DNA from: Solemya velum gill symbiont
GTDB lineage: Bacteria; Pseudomonadota; Gammaproteobacteria; Chromatiales; Chromatiaceae
Assembly: GCF_000787395.1 (NCBI RefSeq)
Contig: NZ_JRAA01000001.1
Location: forward strand, 496,001-560,000
Direction: 5' to 3'
Length of the DNA stretch: 64,000 nt
Position numbers and translations under genes: made by a program. Below are positions 7,604-16,759 of this stretch, one piece after another (the first letter of the stretch is position 1; each line of letters starts with the position of its first letter). A model generated the notes under the pieces. That model was not told the origin of the DNA, searched no databases, and worked only from the letters and a program-made list of their open reading frames with translations.

Positions 7604-9868
7604 ATGAAACTAGAACTCAATGCAATCTCCCTCCTGCTTGGCATGCTCTCACTCTCCCTTTTCCGGGAACTGCCGGGGCACGCCTGGTTTATCCCCGCAG
7701 GCATTGCCCTGACTCTTTTACTGCTTTTCAGAAAGGCCTTGCCATTGAGCTTCCTGCTTGCCGGTTTTCTGTGGGCCGGGCTGGATGGTCATAATTATAT
7801 CCAATCAAAACTGCCAACGGATCTTCACGGCACAGATTTCACACTAACCGGCAAGATCAGCAGCTTTCCCAAGGGAGACAACAAGCGCATTACATTTCTT
7901 GTCACCAGCACTGCACCTGTTTCAGAGAGATGGCCGGGTGGACGGATTCGGCTCAGCTGGAGAGATCCCGTTTCTATACCGACACTCGGTGATGAGTGGT
8001 CTTTCAGGGTGCGTCTGTTCACTCCCTCTGGCATGCTCAACAAGGGTGGCTTTGATTATGAACGATGGCTCTATACAGATAATATTGTCGCAACAGGTTA
8101 CGTGCGCGGTGATGAACAACGACTGAATGGCGGGGCTGTGTCGGTTGATCGTGTCAGGCATTATTTCAGGGAGCGTATCGACGCGCTTGCGAATCAACAA
8201 CAGCATCAGGCAGCAGGGCTACTGAAGGCGTTGTTGATCGGAGATCGCTCTGGAATCGATCAACAACAGAGTCAATCCTTTCAGGCAACCGGTACTTCGC
8301 ACCTGATCGCAATATCCGGTTTACACATTGGACTGGTTGCAGGTGCCTGCTGGTTTCTTGCCTCATTCTTATGGAGTCGTTCAGTCAGACTGATGAGAAG
8401 AGTACCGGCACCACTGGCAGGTGCGATTGCTGCAATTCTGGGTGCATTTCTCTATGCTGCACTTGCGGGTTTCAGCTTGCCCACGCAACGTGCATTGATT
8501 ATGACCATCGTGTTTGCCGGCGCAACCTGCCTGAAAGTCTATTATCCGCCATTGGTGCGCCTGGCTGTTGCACTCATCCTGGTTGTGATTGCTGATCCAC
8601 GATGTATTTGGCAACCGGCGTTCTGGTTTTCGTTCAGTGCAGTGTTGTTGCTTATCACCTTGTTCCAGTATCGACGCAATCTGTCATCATGGCAGTTACT
8701 GATAATCGCCCAGCTATTTCTAACCGCCTTAATGTTACCGTTACAGGCAACTTTCGGCATGCCTCTTTCACTGATTTCACCACTGGTTAACTGGATTGCC
8801 GTGCCCTGGTTTTCCCTGCTACTGGTGCCAGCCACACTGGTTTCAGCCATTCTCAGTCTGTTTGATTTCAATCTGCCAGTGCAGATCTACCTGCAACTGG
8901 CAGACTGGACCCTGGCTTTAATCAACCTGGTCGCAGAATACAACTCACCGTTAGTTATTGGTCAACAGCACATCCTGCTCACACTGGCTGCTGTCATCGC
9001 TGTTTTTCTTTTTGTGCGTTATTTCTCATGGCGTAGTCTGATTCCGCTTCTGATGCTCTACCTCTTGAGCTGGGCGAGGCTGCCTGTTGAAAAGCCTTAC
9101 CTGAAACTGGTGGTATTCGATGTTGGCCAGGGTCAGTCACTGTTGATTGAAACTGAAAACCATCGACTTCTTTACGACCTGGGACCTGCTTTTCCAAGTG
9201 GTTTCAATACGGCAGAATCAGTGGTGATCCCCTATCTGCAGGCACAGGGTATCAATCAGATTGATAAACTGATTCTCAGCCACGATGACAAAGATCATAC
9301 TGGTGCTGCCGACTCCTTTCTGACTAGAATCATGACACTCGAATTGCTTGAGGGGCAGGCTGTCGAGTCAACCGGGCACCATGGGCCGCGTGCATGCAGG
9401 GCAGGAGACAGTTGGCAGTGGGATGGAATACTCTTCGAAATAGTGCATCCTCACAACAGGGATTCTGGTATCAGTGATAATGACATGTCATGTGTACTGA
9501 TGGTCAAATCAGATGAGACCACCTTGCTAATCACTGGAGATATCACGAAGCCGGTTGAAAAGCAGTTGCTCGAAAACGCAGATTTAGGCAATGTAGGCCT
9601 TGTAACACTACCTCACCACGGCAGTAACAGCTCGTCAGCGGATGTTTTCGTAAATTCACTGCAGGCAGATTACGGTGTGGTTTCCAGCGGCTGGAGAAAT
9701 CGTTACGGTCATCCACGCAAACCGGTCATTGATCGTTGGAGTGCGACAGGAACAAGGATTTTCAACACGGCTGACAGCGGTATGCAGGTTTTCAGATGGG
9801 AGAGGGGATCTGCAACTCCTGTTATCGACTCCTGGCGTACTAATCACGCCAGTTTCTGGAACAGGTGA
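7604..9868 (+). CDS. comEC: DNA-uptake channel ComEC/Rec2
   Basis: A 754-residue polytopic protein for transport of single-stranded DNA across the inner membrane during natural transformation. Order of domains: N-terminal DUF4131-type region with membrane helices and an OB-like part (about 1-190), the Competence transmembrane domain starting with the signature SQSFQATGTSHLIAISGLHIG (about 223-240) and continuing to about 490, then a metallo-beta-lactamase-like domain (about 503-740) with LSHDDKDHTGA at about 557-567 and PHHGSNSSS. GAAGG lies 8 bases before the ATG. A ComEA-like protein is encoded at 45.8 kb, so parts of a competence system are present. Length is normal for the family, with no sign of decay. 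Confidence 0.95.
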   Translation: MKLELNAISLLLGMLSLSLFRELPGHAWFIPAGIALTLLLLFRKALPLSFLLAGFLWAGLDGHNYIQSKLPTDLHGTDFTLTGKISSFPKGDNKRITFLVTSTAPVSERWPGGRIRLSWRDPVSIPTLGDEWSFRVRLFTPSGMLNKGGFDYERWLYTDNIVATGYVRGDEQRLNGGAVSVDRVRHYFRERIDALANQQQHQAAGLLKALLIGDRSGIDQQQSQSFQATGTSHLIAISGLHIGLVAGACWFLASFLWSRSVRLMRRVPAPLAGAIAAILGAFLYAALAGFSLPTQRALIMTIVFAGATCLKVYYPPLVRLAVALILVVIADPRCIWQPAFWFSFSAVLLLITLFQYRRNLSSWQLLIIAQLFLTALMLPLQATFGMPLSLISPLVNWIAVPWFSLLLVPATLVSAILSLFDFNLPVQIYLQLADWTLALINLVAEYNSPLVIGQQHILLTLAAVIAVFLFVRYFSWRSLIPLLMLYLLSWARLPVEKPYLKLVVFDVGQGQSLLIETENHRLLYDLGPAFPSGFNTAESVVIPYLQAQGINQIDKLILSHDDKDHTGAADSFLTRIMTLELLEGQAVESTGHHGPRACRAGDSWQWDGILFEIVHPHNRDSGISDNDMSCVLMVKSDETTLLITGDITKPVEKQLLENADLGNVGLVTLPHHGSNSSSADVFVNSLQADYGVVSSGWRNRYGHPRKPVIDRWSATGTRIFNTADSGMQVFRWERGSATPVIDSWRTNHASFWNR

Positions 9869-9927
9869 GGCGGAAAAAGGTAAACTTGTTGTTTGACTAT
9901 ACTTAATATGATGATCTGGAGTACCCA

Positions 9928-10536
9928 TTGATTGAACTGATACAGGCCGGTGGTTGGCTGATGGCCCCGATTCTTCTCTGTTCCATTATCGCAATGGCGA
10001 TCGTGATCGAGCGTTTCGTACGGCTGCGTAAAAAACGTATCAACCCACCAGGTGCCCTTCAGGCGGTGTTTCGCCAATATAAAACCGGCAACCTATCGCC
10101 TGAATACATAGAAACACTACAGAAAGGCAAGCCACTGGAGCGTGTCTTTGCTGCGGGGCTATCGAACAGAAACCAGAGCCGGGGCGTGATGAAAGAGTCA
10201 ATCGAGGAGGTCGGCAGGCAGGTTATACATGAACTTGAGCGCTACCTCGGTATTCTTGCAACTATTGCTGCAATTACTCCACTGCTCGGTCTGCTGGGTA
10301 CAGTCATCGGTATGATTGATGTCTTTACCGTCATCGTGGATGCGGGCATTGGCAACCCGGGCATCCTCGCCGGAGGTATCTCGAAAGCCCTGATTACAAC
10401 GGCAACCGGTCTCAGTGTCGCAATTCCCTCCATCCTTTTTCATCGAGTACTGGTCGCACGTGTCGATGAACTGGCACTTGGAATGGAAGACGAGGCTGTC
10501 AAGCTGGTTGATATCCTGCACAGGAGCAACGCGTGA
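9928..10536 (+). CDS. exbB: ExbB/TolQ-family proton channel protein
   Basis: A 202-residue MotA/TolQ/ExbB protein with three transmembrane segments (about 7-27, 112-135, 150-172). Conserved features include the N-terminal GGWLMAPILLCSIIAMAIVIERF and the TPLLGLLGTVIGMIDVF helix. With ExbD it forms a proton-motive-force-driven motor that energises outer-membrane or periplasmic processes. The start is TTG with CTGGAG eight bases upstream; no ATG is nearby. It is followed by exbD (GTGA overlap) and lpxK, the usual gammaproteobacterial order in which this pair is annotated as a biopolymer transporter next to lipid A genes. Confidence 0.92.
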   Translation: MIELIQAGGWLMAPILLCSIIAMAIVIERFVRLRKKRINPPGALQAVFRQYKTGNLSPEYIETLQKGKPLERVFAAGLSNRNQSRGVMKESIEEVGRQVIHELERYLGILATIAAITPLLGLLGTVIGMIDVFTVIVDAGIGNPGILAGGISKALITTATGLSVAIPSILFHRVLVARVDELALGMEDEAVKLVDILHRSNA

Positions 10537-10961
10537 ATTTGCGTCAACGCCGCATTGATAAGGCAGAAGTCAATCTGACGCCATTGATTGACGTGGTGTT
10601 TCTGTTACTGATTTTCTTCATGGTATCGACTACCTTCGAAAGTCGCTCACGTCTCAAGGTCGAATTACCCGAGGCGACGACCGAGCATGAGAAAGACAAG
10701 CAGATGAATATTATCAAGGTGCAAGTCTCAGCAGATGGAAGCATCTCCTTGAATGACGGCAATGTACTGGTCAGTTCCACGCCAAGAATTCTTCGCCAGG
10801 CATTGAGTGAGCTTGCACAGGGACGCAACGATGTCCCAGTGATTATCAAGGCAGATGCGCAGGCAAGTCACCAGTCGGTCATGACTGTAATGGATGTTGC
10901 CAGCCAGATTGGCCTTAGCAAAATCACATTTGCCGCGCGCAAGCCGGTTGGCAGCGACTGA
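10533..10961 (+). CDS. exbD: ExbD/TolR-family protein
   Basis: A 142-residue protein with one N-terminal transmembrane helix (about 16-38: NLTPLIDVVFLLLIFFMVSTTF) carrying the conserved Asp of LIDVVF, which relays protons in ExbD/TolR. The periplasmic C-terminus follows. The GTG start overlaps the exbB stop by 4 bases (GTGA), and CAGGAG lies upstream inside exbB. It is expected to form a complex with ExbB; no tonB gene is adjacent. Confidence 0.92.
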   Translation: MNLRQRRIDKAEVNLTPLIDVVFLLLIFFMVSTTFESRSRLKVELPEATTEHEKDKQMNIIKVQVSADGSISLNDGNVLVSSTPRILRQALSELAQGRNDVPVIIKADAQASHQSVMTVMDVASQIGLSKITFAARKPVGSD

Positions 10962-10970
10962 GGCCTGATC

Positions 10971-11963
10971 ATGCAAACACCTACATGGTTCTATAAGAAA
11001 TCGCATTCGGTCGCACTGTTGCTGTGGCCAGTGTCCCAGCTCTACAGGCTCACTGTGTTGGGAAGGCGAATGGCCTACAGCATTGGCCTGAAAAAGATCC
11101 ATAGGTTACCGGTACCGGTCATCGTTGTCGGAAATATCACTGTCGGAGGTACAGGAAAGACACCCCTGGTGATCTGGCTCGCAGAACAGTGTAAATCGCT
11201 CGGATACAAGCCTGGTATCATTTTGCGTGGTTACAAGGGGGAGAGCCAGGAGTGGCCGCAACTGGTAACCCCCGAAAGTGATCCAGCCCTGGTCGGTGAC
11301 GAGGCCGTGGTTATTGCCAGGCGCACAAACTGCCCGGTGTGCGCTGATCCAGATCGCCCGAATGCAGCACGTACATTGATAGAGAACGGGGACGTTGACC
11401 TGATCATCTCTGACGATGGCCTGCAGCACTATGCGCTTGCCCGTGATATAGAAATCATGGTGATTGACGGTGCGCGTCGTTACGGGAATGGCATGCTGCT
11501 TCCTGCAGGGCCACTCAGAGAACATCGCAAAAGGGCCTCACATGCTGACCTGGTAGTGACTAACGGCACAGTCGGAGTAGGTGAGTACGGTCTGCGTCAA
11601 AAAGCAACGACAACCGTTAACCTGGTAACAGGCGAAAGACGTCCTCTCTCATTCTGGCGCTATGTACTTGTTCATGCTGTTGCCGGGCTCGGCAATCCAC
11701 AGCGATATTTCCGCATACTGGAAGAGGCCGGCGTCGAGGTGATTCGCCATCCGTTCGAGGATCATCATGACTACACTTCCTCCGATCTCGATTTTTCGGA
11801 TGAAAACCCGATAATGATGACAGAGAAAGATGCCGTCAAATGCGTCGACTTTGCAGATGATTCATATTGGTACCTTGAACTTGATATCGATCTCGATAAC
11901 AATTTCGCCGATGCTGTGACACGCGCTCTGCGTTTTACTAACAAGGGACCGGTTAATGGATAA
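10971..11963 (+). CDS. lpxK: Tetraacyldisaccharide 4'-kinase
   Basis: A 330-residue membrane-associated kinase that phosphorylates the 4' position of the lipid A disaccharide precursor. The P-loop is [21 protein letters not shown] (about 52-71), followed by LRGYKG, the [11 protein letters not shown] block and the LLPAGPLRE motif, all family hallmarks. It begins 9 bases after exbD and overlaps the downstream trm112-like gene by 8 bases, so it is part of the exbBD-lpxK-ycaR-kdsB operon. Confidence 0.95.
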   Translation: MQTPTWFYKKSHSVALLLWPVSQLYRLTVLGRRMAYSIGLKKIHRLPVPVIVVGNITVGGTGKTPLVIWLAEQCKSLGYKPGIILRGYKGESQEWPQLVTPESDPALVGDEAVVIARRTNCPVCADPDRPNAARTLIENGDVDLIISDDGLQHYALARDIEIMVIDGARRYGNGMLLPAGPLREHRKRASHADLVVTNGTVGVGEYGLRQKATTTVNLVTGERRPLSFWRYVLVHAVAGLGNPQRYFRILEEAGVEVIRHPFEDHHDYTSSDLDFSDENPIMMTEKDAVKCVDFADDSYWYLELDIDLDNNFADAVTRALRFTNKGPVNG

Positions 11964-12141
11964 AAAACTGCTCGAAATACTTGCCTGCCCACTATGCAAG
12001 GGAGAACTTGTGCATGACCGCAAGGCGAATGAACTGATTTGCAGGCTCGACAGGCTTGCCTTTCCGATTACTGACGGAATTCCCGTGATGCTGGTCAGTG
12101 AAGCACGCGAACTGCCGCCAACAGAAGAAATTGACGCATGA
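11956..12141 (+). CDS. ycaR: Trm112/YcaR-family small protein
   Basis: A 61-residue protein of the Trm112 family ([18 protein letters not shown], then [13 protein letters not shown]). It has one CPLC pair; the second Cys pair of zinc-binding family members is reduced to a single Cys, as is common in bacterial YcaR proteins. Trm112 in other organisms activates methyltransferases; the bacterial role is not settled. It is embedded between lpxK and kdsB with overlaps on both sides (8 and 4 bases), the normal context for this gene. Confidence 0.9.
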   Translation: MDKKLLEILACPLCKGELVHDRKANELICRLDRLAFPITDGIPVMLVSEARELPPTEEIDA

Positions 12142-12905
12142 GTCAATTCACTGTCGTTATCCCGGCACGCTATGCATCAACCCGCCTGCCCGGTAAGCCG
12201 CTTCTGGAGATTGACGGCAAACCAATGATTTCACACGTCGTCGAGCGTGCACTGGATTCGGGTGCATCCAATGTTATCGTTGCAACCGATGATCAACGTA
12301 TTGCAGATGTGGTTTCCGGCATGGATATCAATGTCTGCATGACACGCGCGGATCACCCCAGTGGCACCGACCGTCTAGCCGAGGTAGCGGAACAGCAGGG
12401 GTGGGATGATCAGCAGATGATCATCAATCTTCAGGGTGATGAACCGCAAATGCCGGCAGCCCTGCTGACACAGGTTTTTGAGGCACTGGATGCACATCCA
12501 GAGGCAGCGATAGCGACGCTCTGTACGCCAATCAGTGATGCCGAAGAGCTGTTCGACACCAATGCCGTCAAGGTGGTGATGGACAGTGAAGGATATGCGC
12601 ACTACTTCAGCAGGGCAGTGATTCCCTGGCAGCGTGACTGGTTCGCACAGCATGGCACCCATACATTGCCCGATGGCGTCAATTACTATCGCCATCTCGG
12701 TATCTACGCCTACCGTGCGGGTTTCCTGAAAAAATATGCCAGCCTGTCACCTGCGCCAACAGAGGAGGCTGAGTCTCTCGAGCAACTCAGGGCCTTGTGG
12801 CATGGAGAAAAAATTCATGTCTCGGTTGCACATGAAGTGCCACCGGCGGGAATTGATACCGAGGCGGATCTCAATCGTGTGCGTCGTCTCTGGCCTACAT
12901 CCTGA
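12138..12905 (+). CDS. kdsB: 3-deoxy-manno-octulosonate cytidylyltransferase
   Basis: A 255-residue cytoplasmic enzyme that activates Kdo with CTP to CMP-Kdo for lipopolysaccharide assembly. The N-terminal nucleotide-binding motif [17 protein letters not shown], the ATDDQRI block and the NLQGDEP motif identify the family. It ends the exbB-exbD-lpxK-ycaR-kdsB operon, overlapping ycaR by 4 bases (ATGA). It is convergent with the cytochrome gene, with 8 bases between stops. CTP synthase and Kdo-8-phosphate synthase, which supply its substrates, are also in this window. Confidence 0.96.
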   Translation: MSQFTVVIPARYASTRLPGKPLLEIDGKPMISHVVERALDSGASNVIVATDDQRIADVVSGMDINVCMTRADHPSGTDRLAEVAEQQGWDDQQMIINLQGDEPQMPAALLTQVFEALDAHPEAAIATLCTPISDAEELFDTNAVKVVMDSEGYAHYFSRAVIPWQRDWFAQHGTHTLPDGVNYYRHLGIYAYRAGFLKKYASLSPAPTEEAESLEQLRALWHGEKIHVSVAHEVPPAGIDTEADLNRVRRLWPTS

Positions 12906-12913
12906 AGTAACAC

Positions 12914-13342
12914 TTACCTGATGCGATAACCCGTGTGGCAGGTGACACATGCGGTAGTCACTTCGACCAGGGAAGCATAAGCCGCTAACGCGTCACCTTC
13001 CTCTGCCTTCAAGGCAAATCGGCTCGCAGCCTTGTGCATACCTGTACCTGCCTGGCGCATGCCTTGCGGCATAAAACCAGCCATGTGACTGGCGCCATGC
13101 CTGTCCAATGAGCTCATGCCGAGACGGGATTCGGCGATCTCTGCTGCCTGATCCAGTTCGCCATTTGCCATGTTGATCAGGATTTCGTTAATCGCCGCGA
13201 GGTGATCGCGCATATTCGACATCATGTGCTGCTGCATCATCGGCGGCATCTCGACCAGTTGCCTGGCATCCTCTTCTGCGTTTGAGGTTGTGCCTGCCAT
13301 CAAGATCGCAAGCAGGGCCGTCAATCTGAAAAGCTGTTTCAT
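12914..13342 (-). CDS. Class II-type c-type cytochrome, periplasmic
   Basis: A 142-residue protein with a signal peptide (MKQLFRLTALLAILMAGTTSNA) and one haem-binding CVTCH motif at residues 132-136, very near the C-terminus and followed by a YR pair. That placement, together with a predicted all-helical body rich in Met, is the class II (cytochrome c'-like, four-helix) layout. The substrate or partner is unknown; such proteins bind NO or carry electrons. No dedicated partner gene is adjacent, and the gene is transcribed against kdsB. Confidence 0.8.
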   Translation of the reverse strand: MKQLFRLTALLAILMAGTTSNAEEDARQLVEMPPMMQQHMMSNMRDHLAAINEILINMANGELDQAAEIAESRLGMSSLDRHGASHMAGFMPQGMRQAGTGMHKAASRFALKAEEGDALAAYASLVEVTTACVTCHTGYRIR

Positions 13343-13374
13343 CCGGTTCTCTCTATTTTAAGTTGATGCCATGG

Positions 13375-14217
13375 CTAGCGTTTTCCGCCACCACCGGCTT
13401 TCATCAATACCCTGTCCATCTGGCGTGTGGATAAAAATCGCTTGGTGATTCCCATGAACCAGGTTGGCTTGGTGACATAGTAGCGTGCTTTGGGACGCTT
13501 GCTTTCAAGTGCGTGAAGCACTTTCACATGAACGGCATCCGGTGGCAGGGTAAAAGGCGCGACCGGTCCCTCTGTTGTCAGCCTGCGAATCATGCCCTCA
13601 TAGGCCTCTTTATGAATACTTTTGTCAGCATTTATATATTTATTGAACATTTTATAGCCATTATCGCGGAATTTACTGACAATTGGCCCTGGCTCAATCA
13701 GGCTGACATGCACACCGGAGCCCTGCAGCTCCAGCCGCAAGGTATCAGTCAGCCCTTCGATTGCGAACTTACTGGCGTTGTAGGCACCGCGATAGGCCAT
13801 CGCGGCAAAGCCCAGCACCGAACTGTTCTGAATGATACGCCCCCTCTGCTGTTGACGCATGGATGGCAGCAGGGCGCAGGTCAGCTCATGCCATCCGAAA
13901 AAATTGGCCTCAAATTGGGCCGTTAGTGCTTCTCGGCTCAGATCTTCTACTGCGCCCGGCTGGCCATAGGCACCGTTATTAAACAGCGCGTAGAGCTTTC
14001 CATCAGTCTGTTCGAGAACATGATTGGCCGTTGACCGGATTGAATCGCTGTCTGCGTACTCAAGATAGAGGGTTTCCAGCCCCTCGCTGTTGAGACGAGC
14101 GATATCCTCCTCGTTTCTTGCGGTGGCAAAAACACGGTATCCGCGTGTCTGCAGGGCGTGCGCAACATGGTGGCCAATGCCACTGGAACAGCCGGTAATC
14201 AGGATGGATTCACTCAT
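13375..14217 (-). CDS. Short-chain dehydrogenase/reductase
   Basis: A 280-residue classical SDR. The nucleotide-binding motif is TGCSSGIG near the N-terminus (residues 8-15), the NNGAYG motif follows at about 91-96, and the catalytic Ser-Tyr-Lys set is seen as NSSVLGF and YNASK. Residues after the second strand (ARNEEDI) with Arg suggest NADP(H) preference. The substrate is unknown. The C-terminal basic extension with TKPTWFMGITKRF is shared by related SDRs often annotated as SDR family oxidoreductases. It is on its own between the cytochrome gene and a divergent fmdB-like gene. Confidence 0.88.
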   Translation of the reverse strand: MSESILITGCSSGIGHHVAHALQTRGYRVFATARNEEDIARLNSEGLETLYLEYADSDSIRSTANHVLEQTDGKLYALFNNGAYGQPGAVEDLSREALTAQFEANFFGWHELTCALLPSMRQQQRGRIIQNSSVLGFAAMAYRGAYNASKFAIEGLTDTLRLELQGSGVHVSLIEPGPIVSKFRDNGYKMFNKYINADKSIHKEAYEGMIRRLTTEGPVAPFTLPPDAVHVKVLHALESKRPKARYYVTKPTWFMGITKRFLSTRQMDRVLMKAGGGGKR

Positions 14218-14329
14218 ATCTATAAAATCAGTGTCACAGAAGCCATTAATGTATTAAAATTCCGAAAATTTTTCTTGCCTTTCCTCTCTGTTGTCCCGAT
14301 TTTCGGGAAAATAGACCAAGGAGTTGAAT

Positions 14330-14602
14330 ATGCCAATTTATGATTATCTCTGTGGTGCCTGCGGGCATGAACACGAAGCGATGCAGAAGATGAATGATGC
14401 GCCGCTGACAACCTGCCCCGAGTGCGGCGAAGATGAGCTCAAGAAGCAGCTCTCGGCAGCCGGGTTCCGTCTCAAGGGCGGCGGTTGGTACGAGACCGAT
14501 TTCAAAGGCGGCAACTCGAAAAAGAATGTCGCAGAGAGCAGCAGCGCAAAAAGCTCTTCGGGGCACAAGTGCGGTACAGGCAGCTGCGGCAGCTGTAACT
14601 GA
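14330..14602 (+). CDS. FmdB-family zinc-ribbon protein
   Basis: A 90-residue protein with the FmdB/CxxC_CxxC_SSSS zinc ribbon: MPIYDYLCGACG (Cys8, Cys11) and CPECG (Cys29, Cys32). A flexible Ser/Lys/Gly tail ends with an additional CGTGSCGSCN cluster. Start choice: ATG at 14330 has a perfect AAGGAG six bases upstream; a TTG two codons earlier is less likely. Family members are called regulatory proteins but their role is poorly defined. In gammaproteobacteria the gene commonly sits just before aspS, as here. Confidence 0.9.
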   Translation: MPIYDYLCGACGHEHEAMQKMNDAPLTTCPECGEDELKKQLSAAGFRLKGGGWYETDFKGGNSKKNVAESSSAKSSSGHKCGTGSCGSCN

Positions 14603-14619
14603 CGCAAACCAGACAACAC

Positions 14620-14660
14620 TGGCACGGCGTAATTCCTGCGTCGTGCCATTTTATATTTTT
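14620..14660 (+). terminator. Intrinsic terminator after the fmdB-like gene
   Basis: A 10-bp stem (TGGCACGGCG / CGTCGTGCCA, one G-T pair) with a 9-base loop is followed by TTTTATATTTTT. It lies 17 bases past the stop codon. Confidence 0.85.
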
Positions 14661-14667
14661 AACAAAC

Positions 14668-14834
14668 TTAAGGAACCCCTGATTAAGTCATGAATTTTGA
14701 CCTTGCCGCCATAATGCGCCATTTCTGCGTTGCGTATCTTCGTAATAGCGCTGCTATTACGTGCAATTCGCGCCTTGAACTGACGCATTCTGATCGGCAA
14801 TCTCTGCGTACAGACTTAATCAGAGGTTCCTTAA
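14668..14834. repeat. MITE-like palindromic element, 167 bp
   Basis: The element is bounded by 22-bp terminal inverted repeats (14668-14689 and 14813-14834; TTAAGGAACC.CTGATTAAGTC) with one mismatch. Inside, further complementary blocks are nested in the correct order: TTGCCG (14703) with CGGCAA (14795), AATGCG (14713) with CGCATT (14784), and a central perfect 9-bp hairpin CGTAATAGC-GCT-GCTATTACG at 14741-14761. The whole can therefore fold as one long imperfect cruciform. It contains no open reading frame of note and sits between the fmdB terminator and aspS, ending 20 bases before the aspS ATG. It looks like a non-autonomous mobile element; no target duplication is clear. Confidence 0.8.
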
Positions 14835-14854
14835 CCTGAATTCGGATATCCCAG

Positions 14855-16633
14855 ATGCGAACACACTATTGCGGACAACTTAACATCAGCCATAACGACG
14901 AAACCGTGGAACTCTGCGGTTGGGTTCACCGTCGCCGTGACCATGGCGGTGTCATCTTCATTGATCTGCGTGATCGCGACGGCCTGGTGCAGGTTGTTTA
15001 TGATCCGGATGATGCAGACACCTTCGCGACTGCCGAAGAGGTTCGCGGTGAATACGTGCTGCGCATCAAGGGCAGGGTACGCCCGCGTCCGGAAGGAACA
15101 GTTAACAAGGACCTGGGTACCGGTGAGATCGAAATTCTCGGACAGGAACTGGAAATCCTGAACCGCTCGGAAACACCTCCGATTCAGCTTGACGATGATG
15201 ATGTCGGCGAAGATCTGCGCCTGCGCTACCGTTACATCGATCTGCGCCGTCCCCTGATGCAGGACCGCATCCGCATGCGTGCAGAAGTAACACGCAACCT
15301 GCGTAACTTTCTCGATAACGAAGGTTTTATCGATATCGAAACGCCAATGCTGACCAAGGCGACACCTGAAGGTGCACGTGATTACCTGGTACCCAGCCGT
15401 ACCCATGAAGGTAAATTCTTTGCTCTGCCGCAGTCGCCACAGCTCTTCAAACAGCTGCTGATGATGTCGGGAATGGATCGCTATTACCAGATCGTGCGTT
15501 GTTTCCGCGACGAGGACCTGCGCGCCGATCGCCAACCTGAATTCACCCAACTCGACGTCGAGATGTCCTTCATTGATGATGAAGACATCATGCAGACCAT
15601 GGAGCGCATGATTCGCCAGCTGTTTAAAACTGTTCTTGATGTCGATCTGCCTGATCCGTTCCCGCGCATGACTTATGCAGAGTCAATGCAACGTTTCGGT
15701 AATGATCGCCCTGACATGCGTTGCCCGCTCGAGCTGATCGATGTTGCTGACCTGATGCAGGATGTTGAATTCAAGGTTTTCGCCGGTCCGGCAAAAGATC
15801 CAAAGGGCAGGGTTGTTGCCCTGCGCTTGCCAAAAGGTGGCGAGCTGTCACGCAAGGAGATCGACGGCTATACGAAATTTGTCGGCATCTACGGTGCCCG
15901 CGGTCTTGCCTATATCAAGGTCAACGAACTTGCCAATGGTCGTGACGGACTGCAGTCACCAATTCTGAAGTTCCTCCCGGATGAAGCTGTTAACGCCATT
16001 CTCGAGCGCACAGGTGCAGAAGATGGCGACCTGATTTTCTTCGGTGCAGACAAGACCAATATCGTGAATGAATCAATCGGTGCACTGCGTGAAAAACTCG
16101 GTAAGGATCGTGGACTCATGGAAGGCGAGTGGAAGCCTTTGTGGGTTGTCGATTTCCCGATGTTTGAATTCGATGAAGGCGAGGGACGCTGGACTGCGCT
16201 GCATCACCCCTTTACTGCACCCAAGTTTGAAGGCGACAGCATCGAAGTCAACCCGGGTACTGCACTGTCTCGCGCCTATGACATGGTGCTCAACGGCAGC
16301 GAAATCGGTGGCGGCTCAATCCGTATCCATCGTCGCGCTGTACAGGAACAGGTCTTCAACCTGCTTGGCATCGAAAAACAGGAAGCGGATGAAAAATTCG
16401 GCTTCCTGCTTGATGCACTCAAGTATGGTTGCCCACCGCATGGTGGACTGGCGTTTGGCCTTGATCGCCTCGTCATGCTGATGAGCGGTGCCAGTTCAAT
16501 CCGTGATGTCATGGCCTTCCCGAAGACGCAGACTGCCAGTTGCCTGCTGACAAATGCGCCGTCGGAGGTCTCTACAAGACAACTGCGGGACCTGCACATC
16601 AAGCTTCGCGAGAGAGAAAAAACAGCAGAATAA
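14855..16633 (+). CDS. aspS: Aspartyl-tRNA synthetase
   Basis: A 592-residue class IIb aminoacyl-tRNA synthetase. An N-terminal OB-fold anticodon-binding domain ([26 protein letters not shown], about 15-40) is followed by the catalytic core with motif 2 ([18 protein letters not shown], about 217-234), the bacterial GAD insertion (about 300-420), and motif 3 ([14 protein letters not shown]). Length is that of the bacterial-type enzyme. The gene's leader is formed by the right end of the MITE-like element, so its promoter may overlap or be supplied by that element. Confidence 0.98.
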   Translation: MRTHYCGQLNISHNDETVELCGWVHRRRDHGGVIFIDLRDRDGLVQVVYDPDDADTFATAEEVRGEYVLRIKGRVRPRPEGTVNKDLGTGEIEILGQELEILNRSETPPIQLDDDDVGEDLRLRYRYIDLRRPLMQDRIRMRAEVTRNLRNFLDNEGFIDIETPMLTKATPEGARDYLVPSRTHEGKFFALPQSPQLFKQLLMMSGMDRYYQIVRCFRDEDLRADRQPEFTQLDVEMSFIDDEDIMQTMERMIRQLFKTVLDVDLPDPFPRMTYAESMQRFGNDRPDMRCPLELIDVADLMQDVEFKVFAGPAKDPKGRVVALRLPKGGELSRKEIDGYTKFVGIYGARGLAYIKVNELANGRDGLQSPILKFLPDEAVNAILERTGAEDGDLIFFGADKTNIVNESIGALREKLGKDRGLMEGEWKPLWVVDFPMFEFDEGEGRWTALHHPFTAPKFEGDSIEVNPGTALSRAYDMVLNGSEIGGGSIRIHRRAVQEQVFNLLGIEKQEADEKFGFLLDALKYGCPPHGGLAFGLDRLVMLMSGASSIRDVMAFPKTQTASCLLTNAPSEVSTRQLRDLHIKLREREKTAE

Positions 16634-16677
16634 ACCTGAAGGAAAGCCCCAACTACGGGTTTCATCGCCTCGATAGA

Positions 16678-16708
16678 CGCCATATGGCATTGCCATGTGG
16701 CGTTTCTC
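16678..16708 (+). terminator. Probable terminator after aspS
   Basis: An 11-bp stem (CGCCATATGGC / GCCATGTGGCG, one G-T pair) with a 3-base loop is followed by TTTCTCGTTCTT, 44 bases past the aspS stop. The T-tract is imperfect. Confidence 0.6.
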
Positions 16709-16759
16709 GTTCTTCGGTAGTACTCTATGCACCCAGATGCATTGAACAGAATCGATTAA

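Noticed and set aside
14831-15550. A 239-codon open frame on the minus strand opposite aspS
   Set aside because: aspS on the plus strand is unambiguous, and the antisense product has no signal, domain or ribosome-binding site; it is a shadow frame caused by codon bias.
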